Source of the DNA: Pseudomonadota bacterium
GTDB taxonomy: Bacteria > Pseudomonadota > Alphaproteobacteria > Rhizobiales > Xanthobacteraceae
Reading direction: 5' to 3'
Length of the DNA: 17,398 bases
NCBI GenBank assembly: GCA_023392205.1
Contig: JAEVZN010000098.1
Span: forward strand, 1-17,398
Made by a program: the position numbers and the translations under genes. The notes beneath the pieces were generated by a model. It did not search any database and had not been told where the DNA came from. It was given only the letters and a program-made list of their open reading frames with translations. Below are positions 1-7,125 of the stretch, piece by piece (position 1 is the first letter of the stretch; each line of letters begins with the position of its first letter).

Positions 1-876
1 CAATTCCTCGATACGACGCCGCAGGTCCGGCGACTGCAATGCCTTGGAGATCGAGGCGGACAGTTTTGCGGTGATCTCTTTCGGCGTGCCGGCCGGCGCT
101 GCAATGGCCATCCAGGTGTCCGAGTAGAAGCCCGGAAGGGTCTCGGAGAACGTCGCAGCATCCGGGAATGGCTTGATACGGTCCTTGCTGCCGACGGCCA
201 GGATCTTCAGCTTGCCGCTCTGCACATGCTGCATGCCCGACAACAAATTGTCGGCGAGGATATCCACCTGTCCGGCGAGCAGATCGTTGATGGCGGGGGC
301 GCTGCCACGATAGGGCACATGCACCATGTCGATCCCGGCGCGCAGCTTCAGCGCTTCGAGAGTGAGATGACCGATCTGTCCGAGCCCCTGCGAGGCATAA
401 TTGACCTTGCCGGGATTGGCTTTGGCATAGGCGATCAATTCGGGCAGCGTGTTGGCCGGCATATCGGCGCGCGCGAACAGCACGGTCGGATAGGTTGCGA
501 GAACGCTGACCGGCTCCAGTGCGCGGGGGTCGAAACGGAGCTTCGGATTGAGCAGGTGATTGACGCTGAAGCTCAGTTGCGGCGCGTTGATGAGTGTGTA
601 GCCATCCGGCGCAGAGCGGGCGACTCCTTCGGTCCCGATATTTCCCGATGCGCCAGGCTTGTTGTCGATGATGACGGATTGGCCGAGCATTGGCCGCAAT
701 TGCTCGGCCACGAGGCGAGGCAAAAGATCGGCGGTACCGCCGGCAGGGAACGGCACGACAATCGTGATCATCCGCGTCGGAAATCCGGGTTCGGCCTGGG
801 CCATTTGGGAGAACCCGGTGGCGAATGCCATCGCGCAGGCTGCGGCGCAAGCCGTTGTAATCGAAAGATTTTTCAT
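1..876 (-). CDS. TctC/Bug-type tripartite tricarboxylate transporter substrate-binding protein (3' end cut by window)
   Basis: This is an exported periplasmic binding protein of the Bug/TctC family, which captures carboxylates for tripartite tricarboxylate transporters. It starts with ATG at 874-876, preceded by a GGGAG ribosome site, and stays open to position 1, giving 292 residues. Family members are about 320, so roughly 30 C-terminal residues lie outside. The N-terminus MKNLSITTACAAACAMAFAT leads to a cleavage site near AQA|EPGFP. The mature part shows typical family segments: ITIVVPFPAGGTADLLPRL, VIIDNKPGASGNIGTEGVAR, APDGYTL and VPYRGSAPAINDLLAGQVD. It diverges from the GntR gene and shares a palindromic control region with it. 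No TctA or TctB gene is visible, so it may be an orphan binding protein. The ligand cannot be read from sequence. Confidence 0.93.
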   Translation of the reverse strand, partial: MKNLSITTACAAACAMAFATGFSQMAQAEPGFPTRMITIVVPFPAGGTADLLPRLVAEQLRPMLGQSVIIDNKPGASGNIGTEGVARSAPDGYTLINAPQLSFSVNHLLNPKLRFDPRALEPVSVLATYPTVLFARADMPANTLPELIAYAKANPGKVNYASQGLGQIGHLTLEALKLRAGIDMVHVPYRGSAPAINDLLAGQVDILADNLLSGMQHVQSGKLKILAVGSKDRIKPFPDAATFSETLPGFYSDTWMAIAAPAGTPKEITAKLSASISKALQSPDLRRRIEEL

Positions 877-907
877 CGCGCTGGTCTCTCCCTGACGTTT
901 TTTCATC

Positions 908-951
908 TTGCTCGGAACAAAATTTTATGCATAAAAATGGGAATTACGCAA
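908..951. promoter_or_regulatory. Overlapping divergent promoters for the binding-protein and GntR genes
   Basis: On the plus strand, TTGCTC (908-913) and CATAAA (930-935) are 16 bases apart. On the minus strand, TTGCGT (951 down to 946) and CATAAA (929 down to 924) are also 16 bases apart. The two -10 elements are the two halves of the palindrome at 923-936, so the promoters are mirror images and overlap. Matches to the sigma-70 consensus are moderate. The layout would let one bound regulator block both genes. Confidence 0.5.
923..936. promoter_or_regulatory. Perfect 14-bp palindrome TTTTATGCATAAAA, candidate GntR operator
   Basis: The sequence is its own exact reverse complement and sits between divergent genes, one of which encodes a GntR/FCD regulator. 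FCD regulators usually bind short palindromes near their own gene and the genes they control. It covers the -10 elements of both proposed promoters, which predicts repression. Its use by the adjacent regulator is inference. Confidence 0.6.
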
Positions 952-974
952 TAGAGAGCCGTCTCGCCGCAGCG

Positions 975-992
975 GCCTCTGAAGCCAGAGGC
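975..992 (+). promoter_or_regulatory. Small hairpin covering the ribosome site of the GntR gene
   Basis: GCCTCT (975-980) and AGAGGC (987-992) are exact reverse complements separated by GAAGCC. The second arm contains AGAGG, the apparent Shine-Dalgarno sequence 6 bases before the TTG start at 998. In mRNA this 6-bp stem could hide the ribosome site and, with the TTG start, keep regulator levels low. Confidence 0.35.
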
Positions 993-997
993 ATCCC

Positions 998-1702
998 TTG
1001 CGCGTTTCCACGATCGAATCTTCTGTGAGCGAGGCGGACGACAGGCCGTATTCCGAGCAGGCTTACAGCCTGCTCCGGCAAGACATACTCAGCGGTGCAA
1101 TTGCGGCAGGCGACAAGCTGAAGGTCGATGTGCTGCAGCGCGTCTACAGTTTTTCCAGTTCTCCCTTGCGCGAGGCCCTCAACAGGCTGGTCGGTGAAAA
1201 TCTCGTAATCGCCGACGAACGCCGCGGCTTCCGGGCGGCGCCGCTGACGGCGAACGACCTGATCGACCTCACAGCGATGCGACTCGTGGTCGAGACCGGT
1301 GCGCTTACTGCATCCATGCAGAAGGGATCGGATGTCTGGGAAGGTGAGGTCGTGGCAGCTTTCTACCGCCTCGATCGTATTGAACGACGCATTGCGCTTG
1401 GAGAAATGTCGCGCGACGACGAGTGGACGGCACGGCACAAGGACTTTCATATGTCTCTTGTGCTGGCCTGCGGGTCGCAGCGTCTGGTCGGACTCTGTGC
1501 AAAGCTTTTCGACCAATCCGAGCGCTATCGCCGCCTGTCAGCCTCGCTGCGTCAACAGCCGCGCAATACCATGGACGAGCATCGCGAGATCATGGAAGCG
1601 GCTTTGGCGCGCAATGCCGATGCGGCCGGTAAACTCAGAGCGCATATCGAGCGGACCGCAGCGCATGTCTTGCCGGCGCTGAAATCCGGCCGCGCCGAAT
1701 GA
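998..1702 (+). CDS. GntR family transcriptional regulator, FadR/FCD subfamily
   Basis: This 234-residue DNA-binding regulator probably controls the flanking transport and ring-cleavage genes. Residues about 18-80 form the GntR winged helix, with the recognition segment SFSSSPLREALNRLVGENLV and the wing ERRGFRAAPL. Residues about 87-225 form the all-helical FCD effector domain. H151, H195 and H216 have the spacing of the FCD metal-binding histidines, so a carboxylate bound through a metal is the expected effector. The start is TTG with AGAGG 6 bases upstream; no ATG or GTG in this frame gives a full-length protein. It diverges from the binding-protein gene and lies 49 bases before the VOC dioxygenase gene, with which it is probably cotranscribed. 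Confidence 0.93.
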   Translation: MRVSTIESSVSEADDRPYSEQAYSLLRQDILSGAIAAGDKLKVDVLQRVYSFSSSPLREALNRLVGENLVIADERRGFRAAPLTANDLIDLTAMRLVVETGALTASMQKGSDVWEGEVVAAFYRLDRIERRIALGEMSRDDEWTARHKDFHMSLVLACGSQRLVGLCAKLFDQSERYRRLSASLRQQPRNTMDEHREIMEAALARNADAAGKLRAHIERTAAHVLPALKSGRAE

Positions 1703-1751
1703 GAAGCCAGGCCGTCTATCCAGTATTTCCAGCAACACGAGTTTCAGGACC

Positions 1752-2639
1752 ATGATCCAGGTATCCGCCATCGGCCACGCAACGTTCGAAACGCCCGACG
1801 TCTCGCGCATGCTCGATTATTATCAGCAGGTCCTCGGATTGAGCCTTGTCGATCGCGATGGCGACACGGCGTTTCTTGCGTCGGCAAAGGATTATCACTC
1901 TGTCGTTCTCAAGCCGGGCAGCGCTGCCCGATGCAGCCAGATGACGCTACAGGTTCCGGCGGACACCGATCTCGATGGTACGGTCAAGCTGCTGGCCGCA
2001 AAAGGGGTCGCCGCCCAACGCGAATCGTTCAGTCAGCCGTCGACGAGTGATCTCGTTTCCTTCGACGGTCCAGACGGCATCCGCATTGCGCTCGTGCATG
2101 CAGTTGCCGCGCCGGATCGGCCCGAGCCTGCGGCCGGCATCGGGCCGCGCAAGCTCGGCCATATCGCCTTCAACGTCCATAATGTGCAGGGCGCCGTCGA
2201 CTTCTTTGTCGATGTGCTGGGCTTCCGGGTGTCCGACTGGATGGGCGATTTCTTCTGCTTCCTGCGCTGCGGTCCGGATCATCACACGGTGAATCTCCTG
2301 CATGGCCAGAAGAACAAGATGCACCACATCGCTTTCGAGGCGCGCGACTGGGATCACATGAAGACGGCCTGCGATTATCTGGGAAAGCAGAAGATCCCGC
2401 TGATCTGGGGGCCGGGCCGTCATGGCATCGGACACAACCTCTATATCTATCATCATACGCCCGACGGGCAGATCATGGAGCTTTACGCCGAGCTCGATCA
2501 GATGTCGGATGAAGCGGCCGGCTTTTTCGATCCGCGGCCTTGGCATGAAGACAATCCGCAGCGCCCGAAGGTCTGGCAGCCGGGTCCACAGGTCTCCAAC
2601 ATCTGGGGCATTCCGACACCGCAAGCGTTCCGCGATTGA
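1752..2639 (+). CDS. VOC-superfamily extradiol (catechol 2,3-) dioxygenase-like protein, paralogue 1
   Basis: This 295-residue protein has two vicinal-oxygen-chelate modules (about 4-118 and 134-250), the layout of type I extradiol ring-cleavage dioxygenases that open catechols next to the hydroxyl pair using Fe(II). The expected metal triad is present: H137 in KLGHIAF, H192 in MHHIAFE and E243 in IMELYAEL. H178 in PDHHTVN and H228 in GHNLYIY lie where active-site histidines occur in the BphC family. A C-terminal tail with FFDPRPWHEDNPQRPKVW is almost identical in the paralogue at 5333-6238. It follows the GntR gene and precedes the MDR gene by 9 bases, suggesting one transcript. The ribosome site is weak. 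The substrate is unknown; a non-ring-cleaving VOC enzyme is less likely given the complete triad. Confidence 0.88.
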   Translation: MIQVSAIGHATFETPDVSRMLDYYQQVLGLSLVDRDGDTAFLASAKDYHSVVLKPGSAARCSQMTLQVPADTDLDGTVKLLAAKGVAAQRESFSQPSTSDLVSFDGPDGIRIALVHAVAAPDRPEPAAGIGPRKLGHIAFNVHNVQGAVDFFVDVLGFRVSDWMGDFFCFLRCGPDHHTVNLLHGQKNKMHHIAFEARDWDHMKTACDYLGKQKIPLIWGPGRHGIGHNLYIYHHTPDGQIMELYAELDQMSDEAAGFFDPRPWHEDNPQRPKVWQPGPQVSNIWGIPTPQAFRD

Positions 2640-2648
2640 GGGCGCATC

Positions 2649-3668
2649 ATGTCCACCACAATGCAGGCCATGGTCATCCGTGAGTTCGGGGAGCCGGATG
2701 TCATGCGTCTGGAAGATGTCCCGATCCCGCAACCTGGGCCGGGAGATGTCCTGCTGAAAGTGGAGGCGGTGTCGGTCAATCGCACGCTCGATCTCGCCGT
2801 GCGTGCGGGGCGCTATGCCCGTTCGGTCAGGCTGCCGCACGTTCTCGGCGCCGATCCGTCCGGAACAGTCGTCGCGCTGGGCGAGGGCGTCACGTCCCGT
2901 GCGGTCGGAGACCGCGTCGTGACATCGCCGCGTGTGAAGCCTGCGACCGAAACGCAGGGTCCCGTCATGCTGGGCGTACAGGTCTGGGGCGGTTATGCGC
3001 AATATATCTGTCTGCCGGCCGCCAACACGCACCTCATCCCCGATGGACTGGAGGTGGCGGCGGCAACCATCGTCGCGCGCCACGCGCCGCTCGCGTTCAA
3101 TCTCCTGGCGACAAAGGCGAAATTATCGGCGGGCGAATGGGTGCTGGTGATGGGCGCCGCCGGGGGCCTCGGAAGCGCCGGGCTGCAGGTGGCAAAACAT
3201 CTGGGCGCCAGGGTTATCGCCGCAGCGGGCGCGGACGATCGCGTGCAGGCTGCGATCGGGCTCGGCGCGGATTTCGGAATCAATTATCGCAGTAACGACC
3301 TCGCAGCTGAGGTGCGTCAGATTACCGATGGACACGGTGTGAACGTGGTGTTCGAGAATGTCGGCGATCCGGACCTGTTCCCGAAGGCATTCTCCTGTCT
3401 CGCCCGCAACGGCCGGCTTGTGACGGCGGGCGCGCATGCCGGCGGTATCGTGCCGCTCGATCTCAACCATCTCTATTTGAATTACATCACGATCGTCGGC
3501 TCCACCGCTCACACGGATGCCGACATCGCGCAGAGCCTCGACCTTGCAGTAAAGGGTCAGCTCGACGTCCTGACCGACCGGGAATTTCCATTGTCGCAAG
3601 CCGCGGAAGCGCACCGGCTGGTCGCCGGTCGCTCGGGGCTTGGCAAGATCATCCTGCGGCCCTGGTGA
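2649..3668 (+). CDS. Medium-chain dehydrogenase/reductase, NAD(P)H:quinone oxidoreductase type
   Basis: This 339-residue cytosolic oxidoreductase has an N-terminal GroES-like domain (about 1-125) and a Rossmann domain with GAAGGLGSAGLQVAK at 169-183. It has neither the GHE zinc signature nor the four-cysteine structural zinc lobe of alcohol dehydrogenases, so it belongs with the zinc-free quinone oxidoreductase or enoyl reductase branch, usually NADPH-dependent. GAGGG bases lie 6 before the ATG, and the gene begins 9 bases after the dioxygenase stop. In this setting it may reduce a quinone or an unsaturated intermediate of an aromatic pathway, but the substrate cannot be deduced. It ends 24 bases from the convergent cupin gene, with no convincing terminator between them. 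Confidence 0.9.
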   Translation: MSTTMQAMVIREFGEPDVMRLEDVPIPQPGPGDVLLKVEAVSVNRTLDLAVRAGRYARSVRLPHVLGADPSGTVVALGEGVTSRAVGDRVVTSPRVKPATETQGPVMLGVQVWGGYAQYICLPAANTHLIPDGLEVAAATIVARHAPLAFNLLATKAKLSAGEWVLVMGAAGGLGSAGLQVAKHLGARVIAAAGADDRVQAAIGLGADFGINYRSNDLAAEVRQITDGHGVNVVFENVGDPDLFPKAFSCLARNGRLVTAGAHAGGIVPLDLNHLYLNYITIVGSTAHTDADIAQSLDLAVKGQLDVLTDREFPLSQAAEAHRLVAGRSGLGKIILRPW

Positions 3669-3692
3669 TCTCGTTAGCCGGATCGCTTTCGG

Positions 3693-4181
3693 TTATTCCG
3701 AATCCCGATGGATGGGGTCCACCCATAAAACCTGATCCGGCTTTTCGACCGGCTCGATATCGAGATTGACGGCCACCGCTTCCCCGTCGCTGCGCACCAG
3801 GACGCATTCCAGAACCTCGTCCGGGCTGGCGTTGATCTCCTGATGCGGCACGTATGGCGGCACGAATATGAAGTCGCCGGGGCCTGCTTCAGCCACGAAC
3901 TGGAGTTTCTCGCCCCAGCGCATGCGCGCCTTTCCGCGCACCACATAGATGACGCTTTCGAGATGACCGTGATGATGCGCGCCTGTTTTTGCATCCGGCT
4001 TGATCGTCACCGTGCCGGCCCAGAGCTTCTGTGCGCCGACACGGGCAAAGTTGATGGCGGCCTTGCGATCCATTCCCGCTGTCGAAGGCACATTCGGATC
4101 GAGTTGGTTCGCCGGAATGACCCTGACGCCGTCATGTTTCCAACGGTCGGCGGAGTCATGCGAATGATCGTGATCTGTCAT
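3693..4181 (-). CDS. Small single-domain cupin protein
   Basis: This 162-residue cupin has both conserved motifs. Motif 1, GAHHHGHLESVIYVVRGKARM, supplies H69, H71 and E75; motif 2, GPGDFIFVPPYVPHQEIN, supplies H113. These make the usual four-residue metal site, so it could be a dioxygenase, isomerase or a binding protein. The N-terminus MTDHDHSHDS is rich in His and Asp, which may bind metal. It is the last gene of the minus-strand run, 127 bases after the second binding-protein gene, so it may have its own promoter. Cupins are common accessory enzymes in aromatic and sugar-acid catabolism, but this one cannot be assigned a reaction. Confidence 0.87.
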   Translation of the reverse strand: MTDHDHSHDSADRWKHDGVRVIPANQLDPNVPSTAGMDRKAAINFARVGAQKLWAGTVTIKPDAKTGAHHHGHLESVIYVVRGKARMRWGEKLQFVAEAGPGDFIFVPPYVPHQEINASPDEVLECVLVRSDGEAVAVNLDIEPVEKPDQVLWVDPIHRDSE

Positions 4182-4225
4182 CGGTCCGCTTTACTCGTGT
4201 TCGTTATCTTGGAACTCGCATTCGG

Positions 4226-4250
4226 CGCATAACGCAGCACGCATAATGCA
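4226..4250. repeat. Tandem 11-bp direct repeat upstream of the cupin gene, candidate regulator site
   Basis: CGCATAACGCA (4226-4236) and CGCATAATGCA (4240-4250) agree at 10 of 11 positions, with a 14-base period. They lie 45-69 bases upstream of the cupin ATG. The second copy holds the 9-bp inverted repeat GCAT-A-ATGC. Both contain GCATAA, the half-site of the palindrome at 923-936, so they could be further sites for the same GntR protein. That link is inference. Confidence 0.4.
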
Positions 4251-4270
4251 GTCACATCAGGGGAATGTGG

Positions 4271-4291
4271 CGGGCTGCTCAAGGCAGCCCG
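4271..4291 (-). terminator. Hairpin after the second binding-protein gene
   Basis: CGGGCTGC (4271-4278) and GCAGCCCG (4284-4291) form an 8-bp GC-rich stem with a 5-base loop, 18 bases after the TAG stop of the minus-strand binding-protein gene. No T-run follows, so it may act as a weak terminator, an attenuator before the cupin gene, or an mRNA-stabilising hairpin. Confidence 0.45.
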
Positions 4292-4308
4292 GATAAATGC
4301 CAGAAATC

Positions 4309-5253
4309 CTACTTTTTCAAGGTCGACAGGATTTCGGCCTTGTCCTTGATGTCCTGCTTTACCCTCGCTTCGAACTGGTCCGCGGGCAAATAGAGGTTTT
4401 GTCCGAGCCGAAGCTTCTTTGCCAGTTCAAGATAGCGCGGACTGCCGGCAGCCCTTTTACAGGCGGCTTGCAATTTGTCCTTCACGTCCTTGGGAAGCGT
4501 TGCTGGAGCAAACAAGCCACCGAAGCTGCTCGGCGAAACGTCAAAGCCTTGTTCCTTCACGGTCGGGACGTCCGGAATCGCCGGGTTCCTTTCCTCTGCA
4601 AATAGCCCGATGATTTTTGCCTGGTTTCCGGCGACCGAGCCGAGGGTGATTGGGGCAAACGGCAGATGCTTGCCGACGACAGCGGGCAACACTTCCGCAT
4701 CGCCCTTGTAGGGAGCGCCGACCACATCGATATTCGCCACTTTCGCTAGTTGCAGCATGGTGAGCTGGGGAATCGAGCCGATTCCGGGATGACCGTAGGT
4801 CAGCTTTCCGGGCTCCTTGCGCGCGGCTTCGACAATGTCTTTCACGGACTGAAACGGAGAGTCATGGGCGACGATTAGCGCCATCTGGCTTTCGAAGGTC
4901 TGGCAAATGGGCTCAAGGGAATCTGCAGTGAAGTCAGCTTTGGGCTGCATCACCGGCACAACAGAGGCGATCAGAGCGGGAGAAAACAATAGCGTATAGC
5001 CGTCCGGCTTCGCACGCGCGACACTCGCCCCGCCGATGGCGCCGCTTGCGCCAAGGCGGTTCACAACGATGAATGGCTGTTTGAGATTATTGCTCATGTC
5101 CTCGACAAGCGCCCGCGCGAGAACGTCCGGCGCTCCGCCCGGCGCAAAGGTGACGACAACCTCGACCGGTTGCTCGGGATATTCCGCGAGCGCCGCGCCA
5201 GGAGTGAGCAAGCAAGTCGAGACGGCGATAGCAGCAGCGAAAGACATTTTCAT
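4309..5253 (-). CDS. TctC/Bug-type substrate-binding protein, second copy
   Basis: This is a complete 314-residue periplasmic binding protein of the TctC family. Residues 1-23 (MKMSFAAAIAVSTCLLTPGA then ALA) form a signal peptide cut before EYPEQP. Family features follow: VEVVVTFAPGGAPDVLARAL, FIVVNRLGASGAIGGASVAR, KPDGYTLLF and VVGAPYKGDAEVLPAVVG. The ATG at 5253 has AGAGGA 8 bases upstream; an in-frame ATG two codons later is possible. It lies in the minus-strand operon with dioxygenase and hydrolase genes, so it probably delivers the substrate of that pathway or a related carboxylate. It differs clearly from the copy at 1-876, so the two probably bind different ligands. Membrane subunits are not in the window. 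Confidence 0.94.
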   Translation of the reverse strand: MKMSFAAAIAVSTCLLTPGAALAEYPEQPVEVVVTFAPGGAPDVLARALVEDMSNNLKQPFIVVNRLGASGAIGGASVARAKPDGYTLLFSPALIASVVPVMQPKADFTADSLEPICQTFESQMALIVAHDSPFQSVKDIVEAARKEPGKLTYGHPGIGSIPQLTMLQLAKVANIDVVGAPYKGDAEVLPAVVGKHLPFAPITLGSVAGNQAKIIGLFAEERNPAIPDVPTVKEQGFDVSPSSFGGLFAPATLPKDVKDKLQAACKRAAGSPRYLELAKKLRLGQNLYLPADQFEARVKQDIKDKAEILSTLKK

Positions 5254-5332
5254 CGATGCAGTCCTCTTGTGGCGAGGTGATAAATAGAACCCATAAACTT
5301 CGAGGCGGGAGCCTACAACGGGACGTCTTGCC

Positions 5333-6238
5333 TCATTTGTATTTGCCGACAGCCTTCGGCTGTTCGGGTCTGCCGAGACCCCAGTAGTTGCGGCTTCGAA
5401 TCGATTCCGGATCCCAGATCTTTGGACGCTGCGGGTGTTCCTTATGCCAGGGACGGGGATCGAAGAAGCCGTTCTCTTCGTTGCTCATGGTGTCGAGCTC
5501 CGTGAACATCTCGATGGTGAAGCCATCCGGGTTCATGTGGTATGTGTAGATATTGTGACCTGGCCCATGACGCCCCGGCCCCCAGATCAGGTCAAGGTCG
5601 TGGTCGGACAGCAGGTCGCAGGCCTGTTTGATATGCGTCCAGTCGTTCAGCTCGAACGCAATGTGATGCAGTCCGCGCTTCGGACCGGACAGGAAATTCA
5701 CCGTGTGGTGGTCCGGGTTGCAGCGCATGAAGACGAAGAAATCGCCGATCCAGTCGGACACGCGAAAATCCAGAACATCCTTATAGAATTTGACCGTTGC
5801 CTGGATGTCGGGTGTGAAAAAGGCCGTATGCCCAAGCTTTCGGGGCGTGACGCCATGGTTCTTTGGCCGCGCCTCGGTCACCGCTCGCGTGGCGATCAGA
5901 TCCACATCGAGGCCGGACGGGTCGGTGACCGAAAGCGTCATCGGCGTATCTGGCGCAGCGTCTGTAAGCTGACGCACCGGCACGCCCAGCTTCTCCATCT
6001 TCGCTGCGAGAGCCTGAAAATCGGCGTCCGCGGCGACTTGAAGCGTGAGCTTGGTCACCGCCGGCGCCGAGCCCTTCGTCAGGACGACCGAGTGGAAATC
6101 GGACGGGCACGCCAGAAACGCCGTGTTGCCGTCACGTTGTACTTCGGTCAATCCAAGAAACTCAGTGTAATAGGCGATCGCGCGCTCAAGATCAGGGGTT
6201 TCGAAAGTTGCGTGACCGATCTGCTTTACGCCGCTCAT
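5333..6238 (-). CDS. VOC-superfamily extradiol dioxygenase-like protein, paralogue 2
   Basis: This 301-residue two-module VOC protein is a clear paralogue of the one at 1752-2639. The two align without gaps through the catalytic region, and 33 of 50 residues are identical across positions 131-180. The extradiol metal triad is at the same numbers: H137 (KLGHTAF), H192 (LHHIAFE) and E243 (TIEMFTEL), with H178 and H228 also kept. The shared tail motif GFFDPRPWH begins at residue 257. GGAAAG lies 9 bases before the ATG. It sits 57 bases after the hydrolase gene, the usual partner of an extradiol dioxygenase in meta-cleavage operons. It probably opens a catechol-type ring; the exact substrate is unknown. 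Confidence 0.89.
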   Translation of the reverse strand: MSGVKQIGHATFETPDLERAIAYYTEFLGLTEVQRDGNTAFLACPSDFHSVVLTKGSAPAVTKLTLQVAADADFQALAAKMEKLGVPVRQLTDAAPDTPMTLSVTDPSGLDVDLIATRAVTEARPKNHGVTPRKLGHTAFFTPDIQATVKFYKDVLDFRVSDWIGDFFVFMRCNPDHHTVNFLSGPKRGLHHIAFELNDWTHIKQACDLLSDHDLDLIWGPGRHGPGHNIYTYHMNPDGFTIEMFTELDTMSNEENGFFDPRPWHKEHPQRPKIWDPESIRSRNYWGLGRPEQPKAVGKYK

Positions 6239-6295
6239 TCAATTGTCTTTCCATCTTTCATGACGATGAGTTTCATCTGCGATTTGAAGGCCGCT

Positions 6296-7108
6296 TCAGG
6301 AGTTTCCGAACAAGGCGTACGCATTCTCCAGGAAGTCGGACGTTCGTTCGCGCGGCAGATTGTGCCCACATCGGCCGAGCAGGTGAATGTCGGCGCGCGG
6401 CAACTTGCGTGCGAGAACAAGTGTCGTCTGTTCAGGCGGGCAGGGCTGATCGTCGCGTCCGTGCAGCATCACGACTTTGGCCTTGATGTGCGCGATTTCA
6501 TCGTCGCTGAGGATTGCCGCATCGAGCAGTCTCTGCCGCGGCTCGGCGAATAGCTCACCAAAATATTCCGGGTAACCGGGTTGCGTCAGCAGGGTCCAGC
6601 GATCCTCGATCATCTGGTCGGATACGCTCTCTGCCGAATACATCATGCGTCCCATTGTCTTTTTCATGGCCGCGCGGTCCTCCGGCATCGACCAGAAGCC
6701 GTTCAGAGCGTCGTTGATCTGATAGGACACGCCGACCGAGCACGATGTCATCGCCTTGACGATGCGTTCGTTGCGGGATGCGACTTTCAGCGCGATGGCG
6801 CCGCCCATCGAATGGCCGATGATGCCGACCGGTCCAGCCGGCATAAGCGCCAGCATCGCTTCGGCCTGACGCACCCAAAGGCTCACATCGAAGAGCGGGC
6901 GGTTCCTGTTTCGATCGGAGCCGCCAAACCCGATCAGATCCATGCCAAAAATATGGAAGTGTTTGCTCAGCGGCTCCAGGACCGGCCCGTAATTGGCATT
7001 GATCGATGTGCCTGGCCCCACCCCGTGAATCATGAGGATCGGGAAACCCGCGCCGCCTTCGATATAATTGATCTTGTGGTCTTCGAAGTTGGTCTGCTTG
7101 CTTTGCAT
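6296..7108 (-). CDS. Alpha/beta hydrolase resembling meta-cleavage-product (C–C bond) hydrolases
   Basis: This 270-residue alpha/beta hydrolase has S100 in the nucleophile elbow GHSMGG, an acid at D219/D220 in HGRDDQPCPP and H249 in GRCGHNLPRE. The segment HGVGPGTSINANYGPVLEPL followed by DLIGFGGSD matches the oxyanion-hole region of BphD, DmpD and HsaD type enzymes, which hydrolyse the dienoic ring-fission product made by extradiol dioxygenases. The reading frame is open upstream to 7588, but the upstream residues overlap the GlcG-like gene in another frame and look unlike any hydrolase. ATG at 7108, just before the conserved N-terminal strand, is therefore preferred, although its ribosome site is poor. 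Seventeen bases separate it from the upstream gene. Pairing with the dioxygenase downstream supports a meta-cleavage role. Confidence 0.88.
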   Translation of the reverse strand: MQSKQTNFEDHKINYIEGGAGFPILMIHGVGPGTSINANYGPVLEPLSKHFHIFGMDLIGFGGSDRNRNRPLFDVSLWVRQAEAMLALMPAGPVGIIGHSMGGAIALKVASRNERIVKAMTSCSVGVSYQINDALNGFWSMPEDRAAMKKTMGRMMYSAESVSDQMIEDRWTLLTQPGYPEYFGELFAEPRQRLLDAAILSDDEIAHIKAKVVMLHGRDDQPCPPEQTTLVLARKLPRADIHLLGRCGHNLPRERTSDFLENAYALFGNS

Positions 7109-7125
7109 GATATGTGAATTGCCGC

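Noticed and set aside
226..954. Open plus-strand frame of 242 codons opposite the first binding protein
   Set aside because: It is antisense to a well-supported TctC-type gene with signal peptide and family motifs; its own translation has low-complexity His/Gly/Arg composition and no recognisable fold.
1947..3083. Open minus-strand frame of 378 codons across the VOC and MDR genes
   Set aside because: It crosses two genes with clear motifs on the other strand and is rich in Arg, Asp and His as expected for an antisense frame in GC-rich DNA.
5435..6553. Open plus-strand frame of 372 codons opposite VOC paralogue 2 and the hydrolase
   Set aside because: Antisense to two motif-bearing genes; no domain signature or ribosome site.
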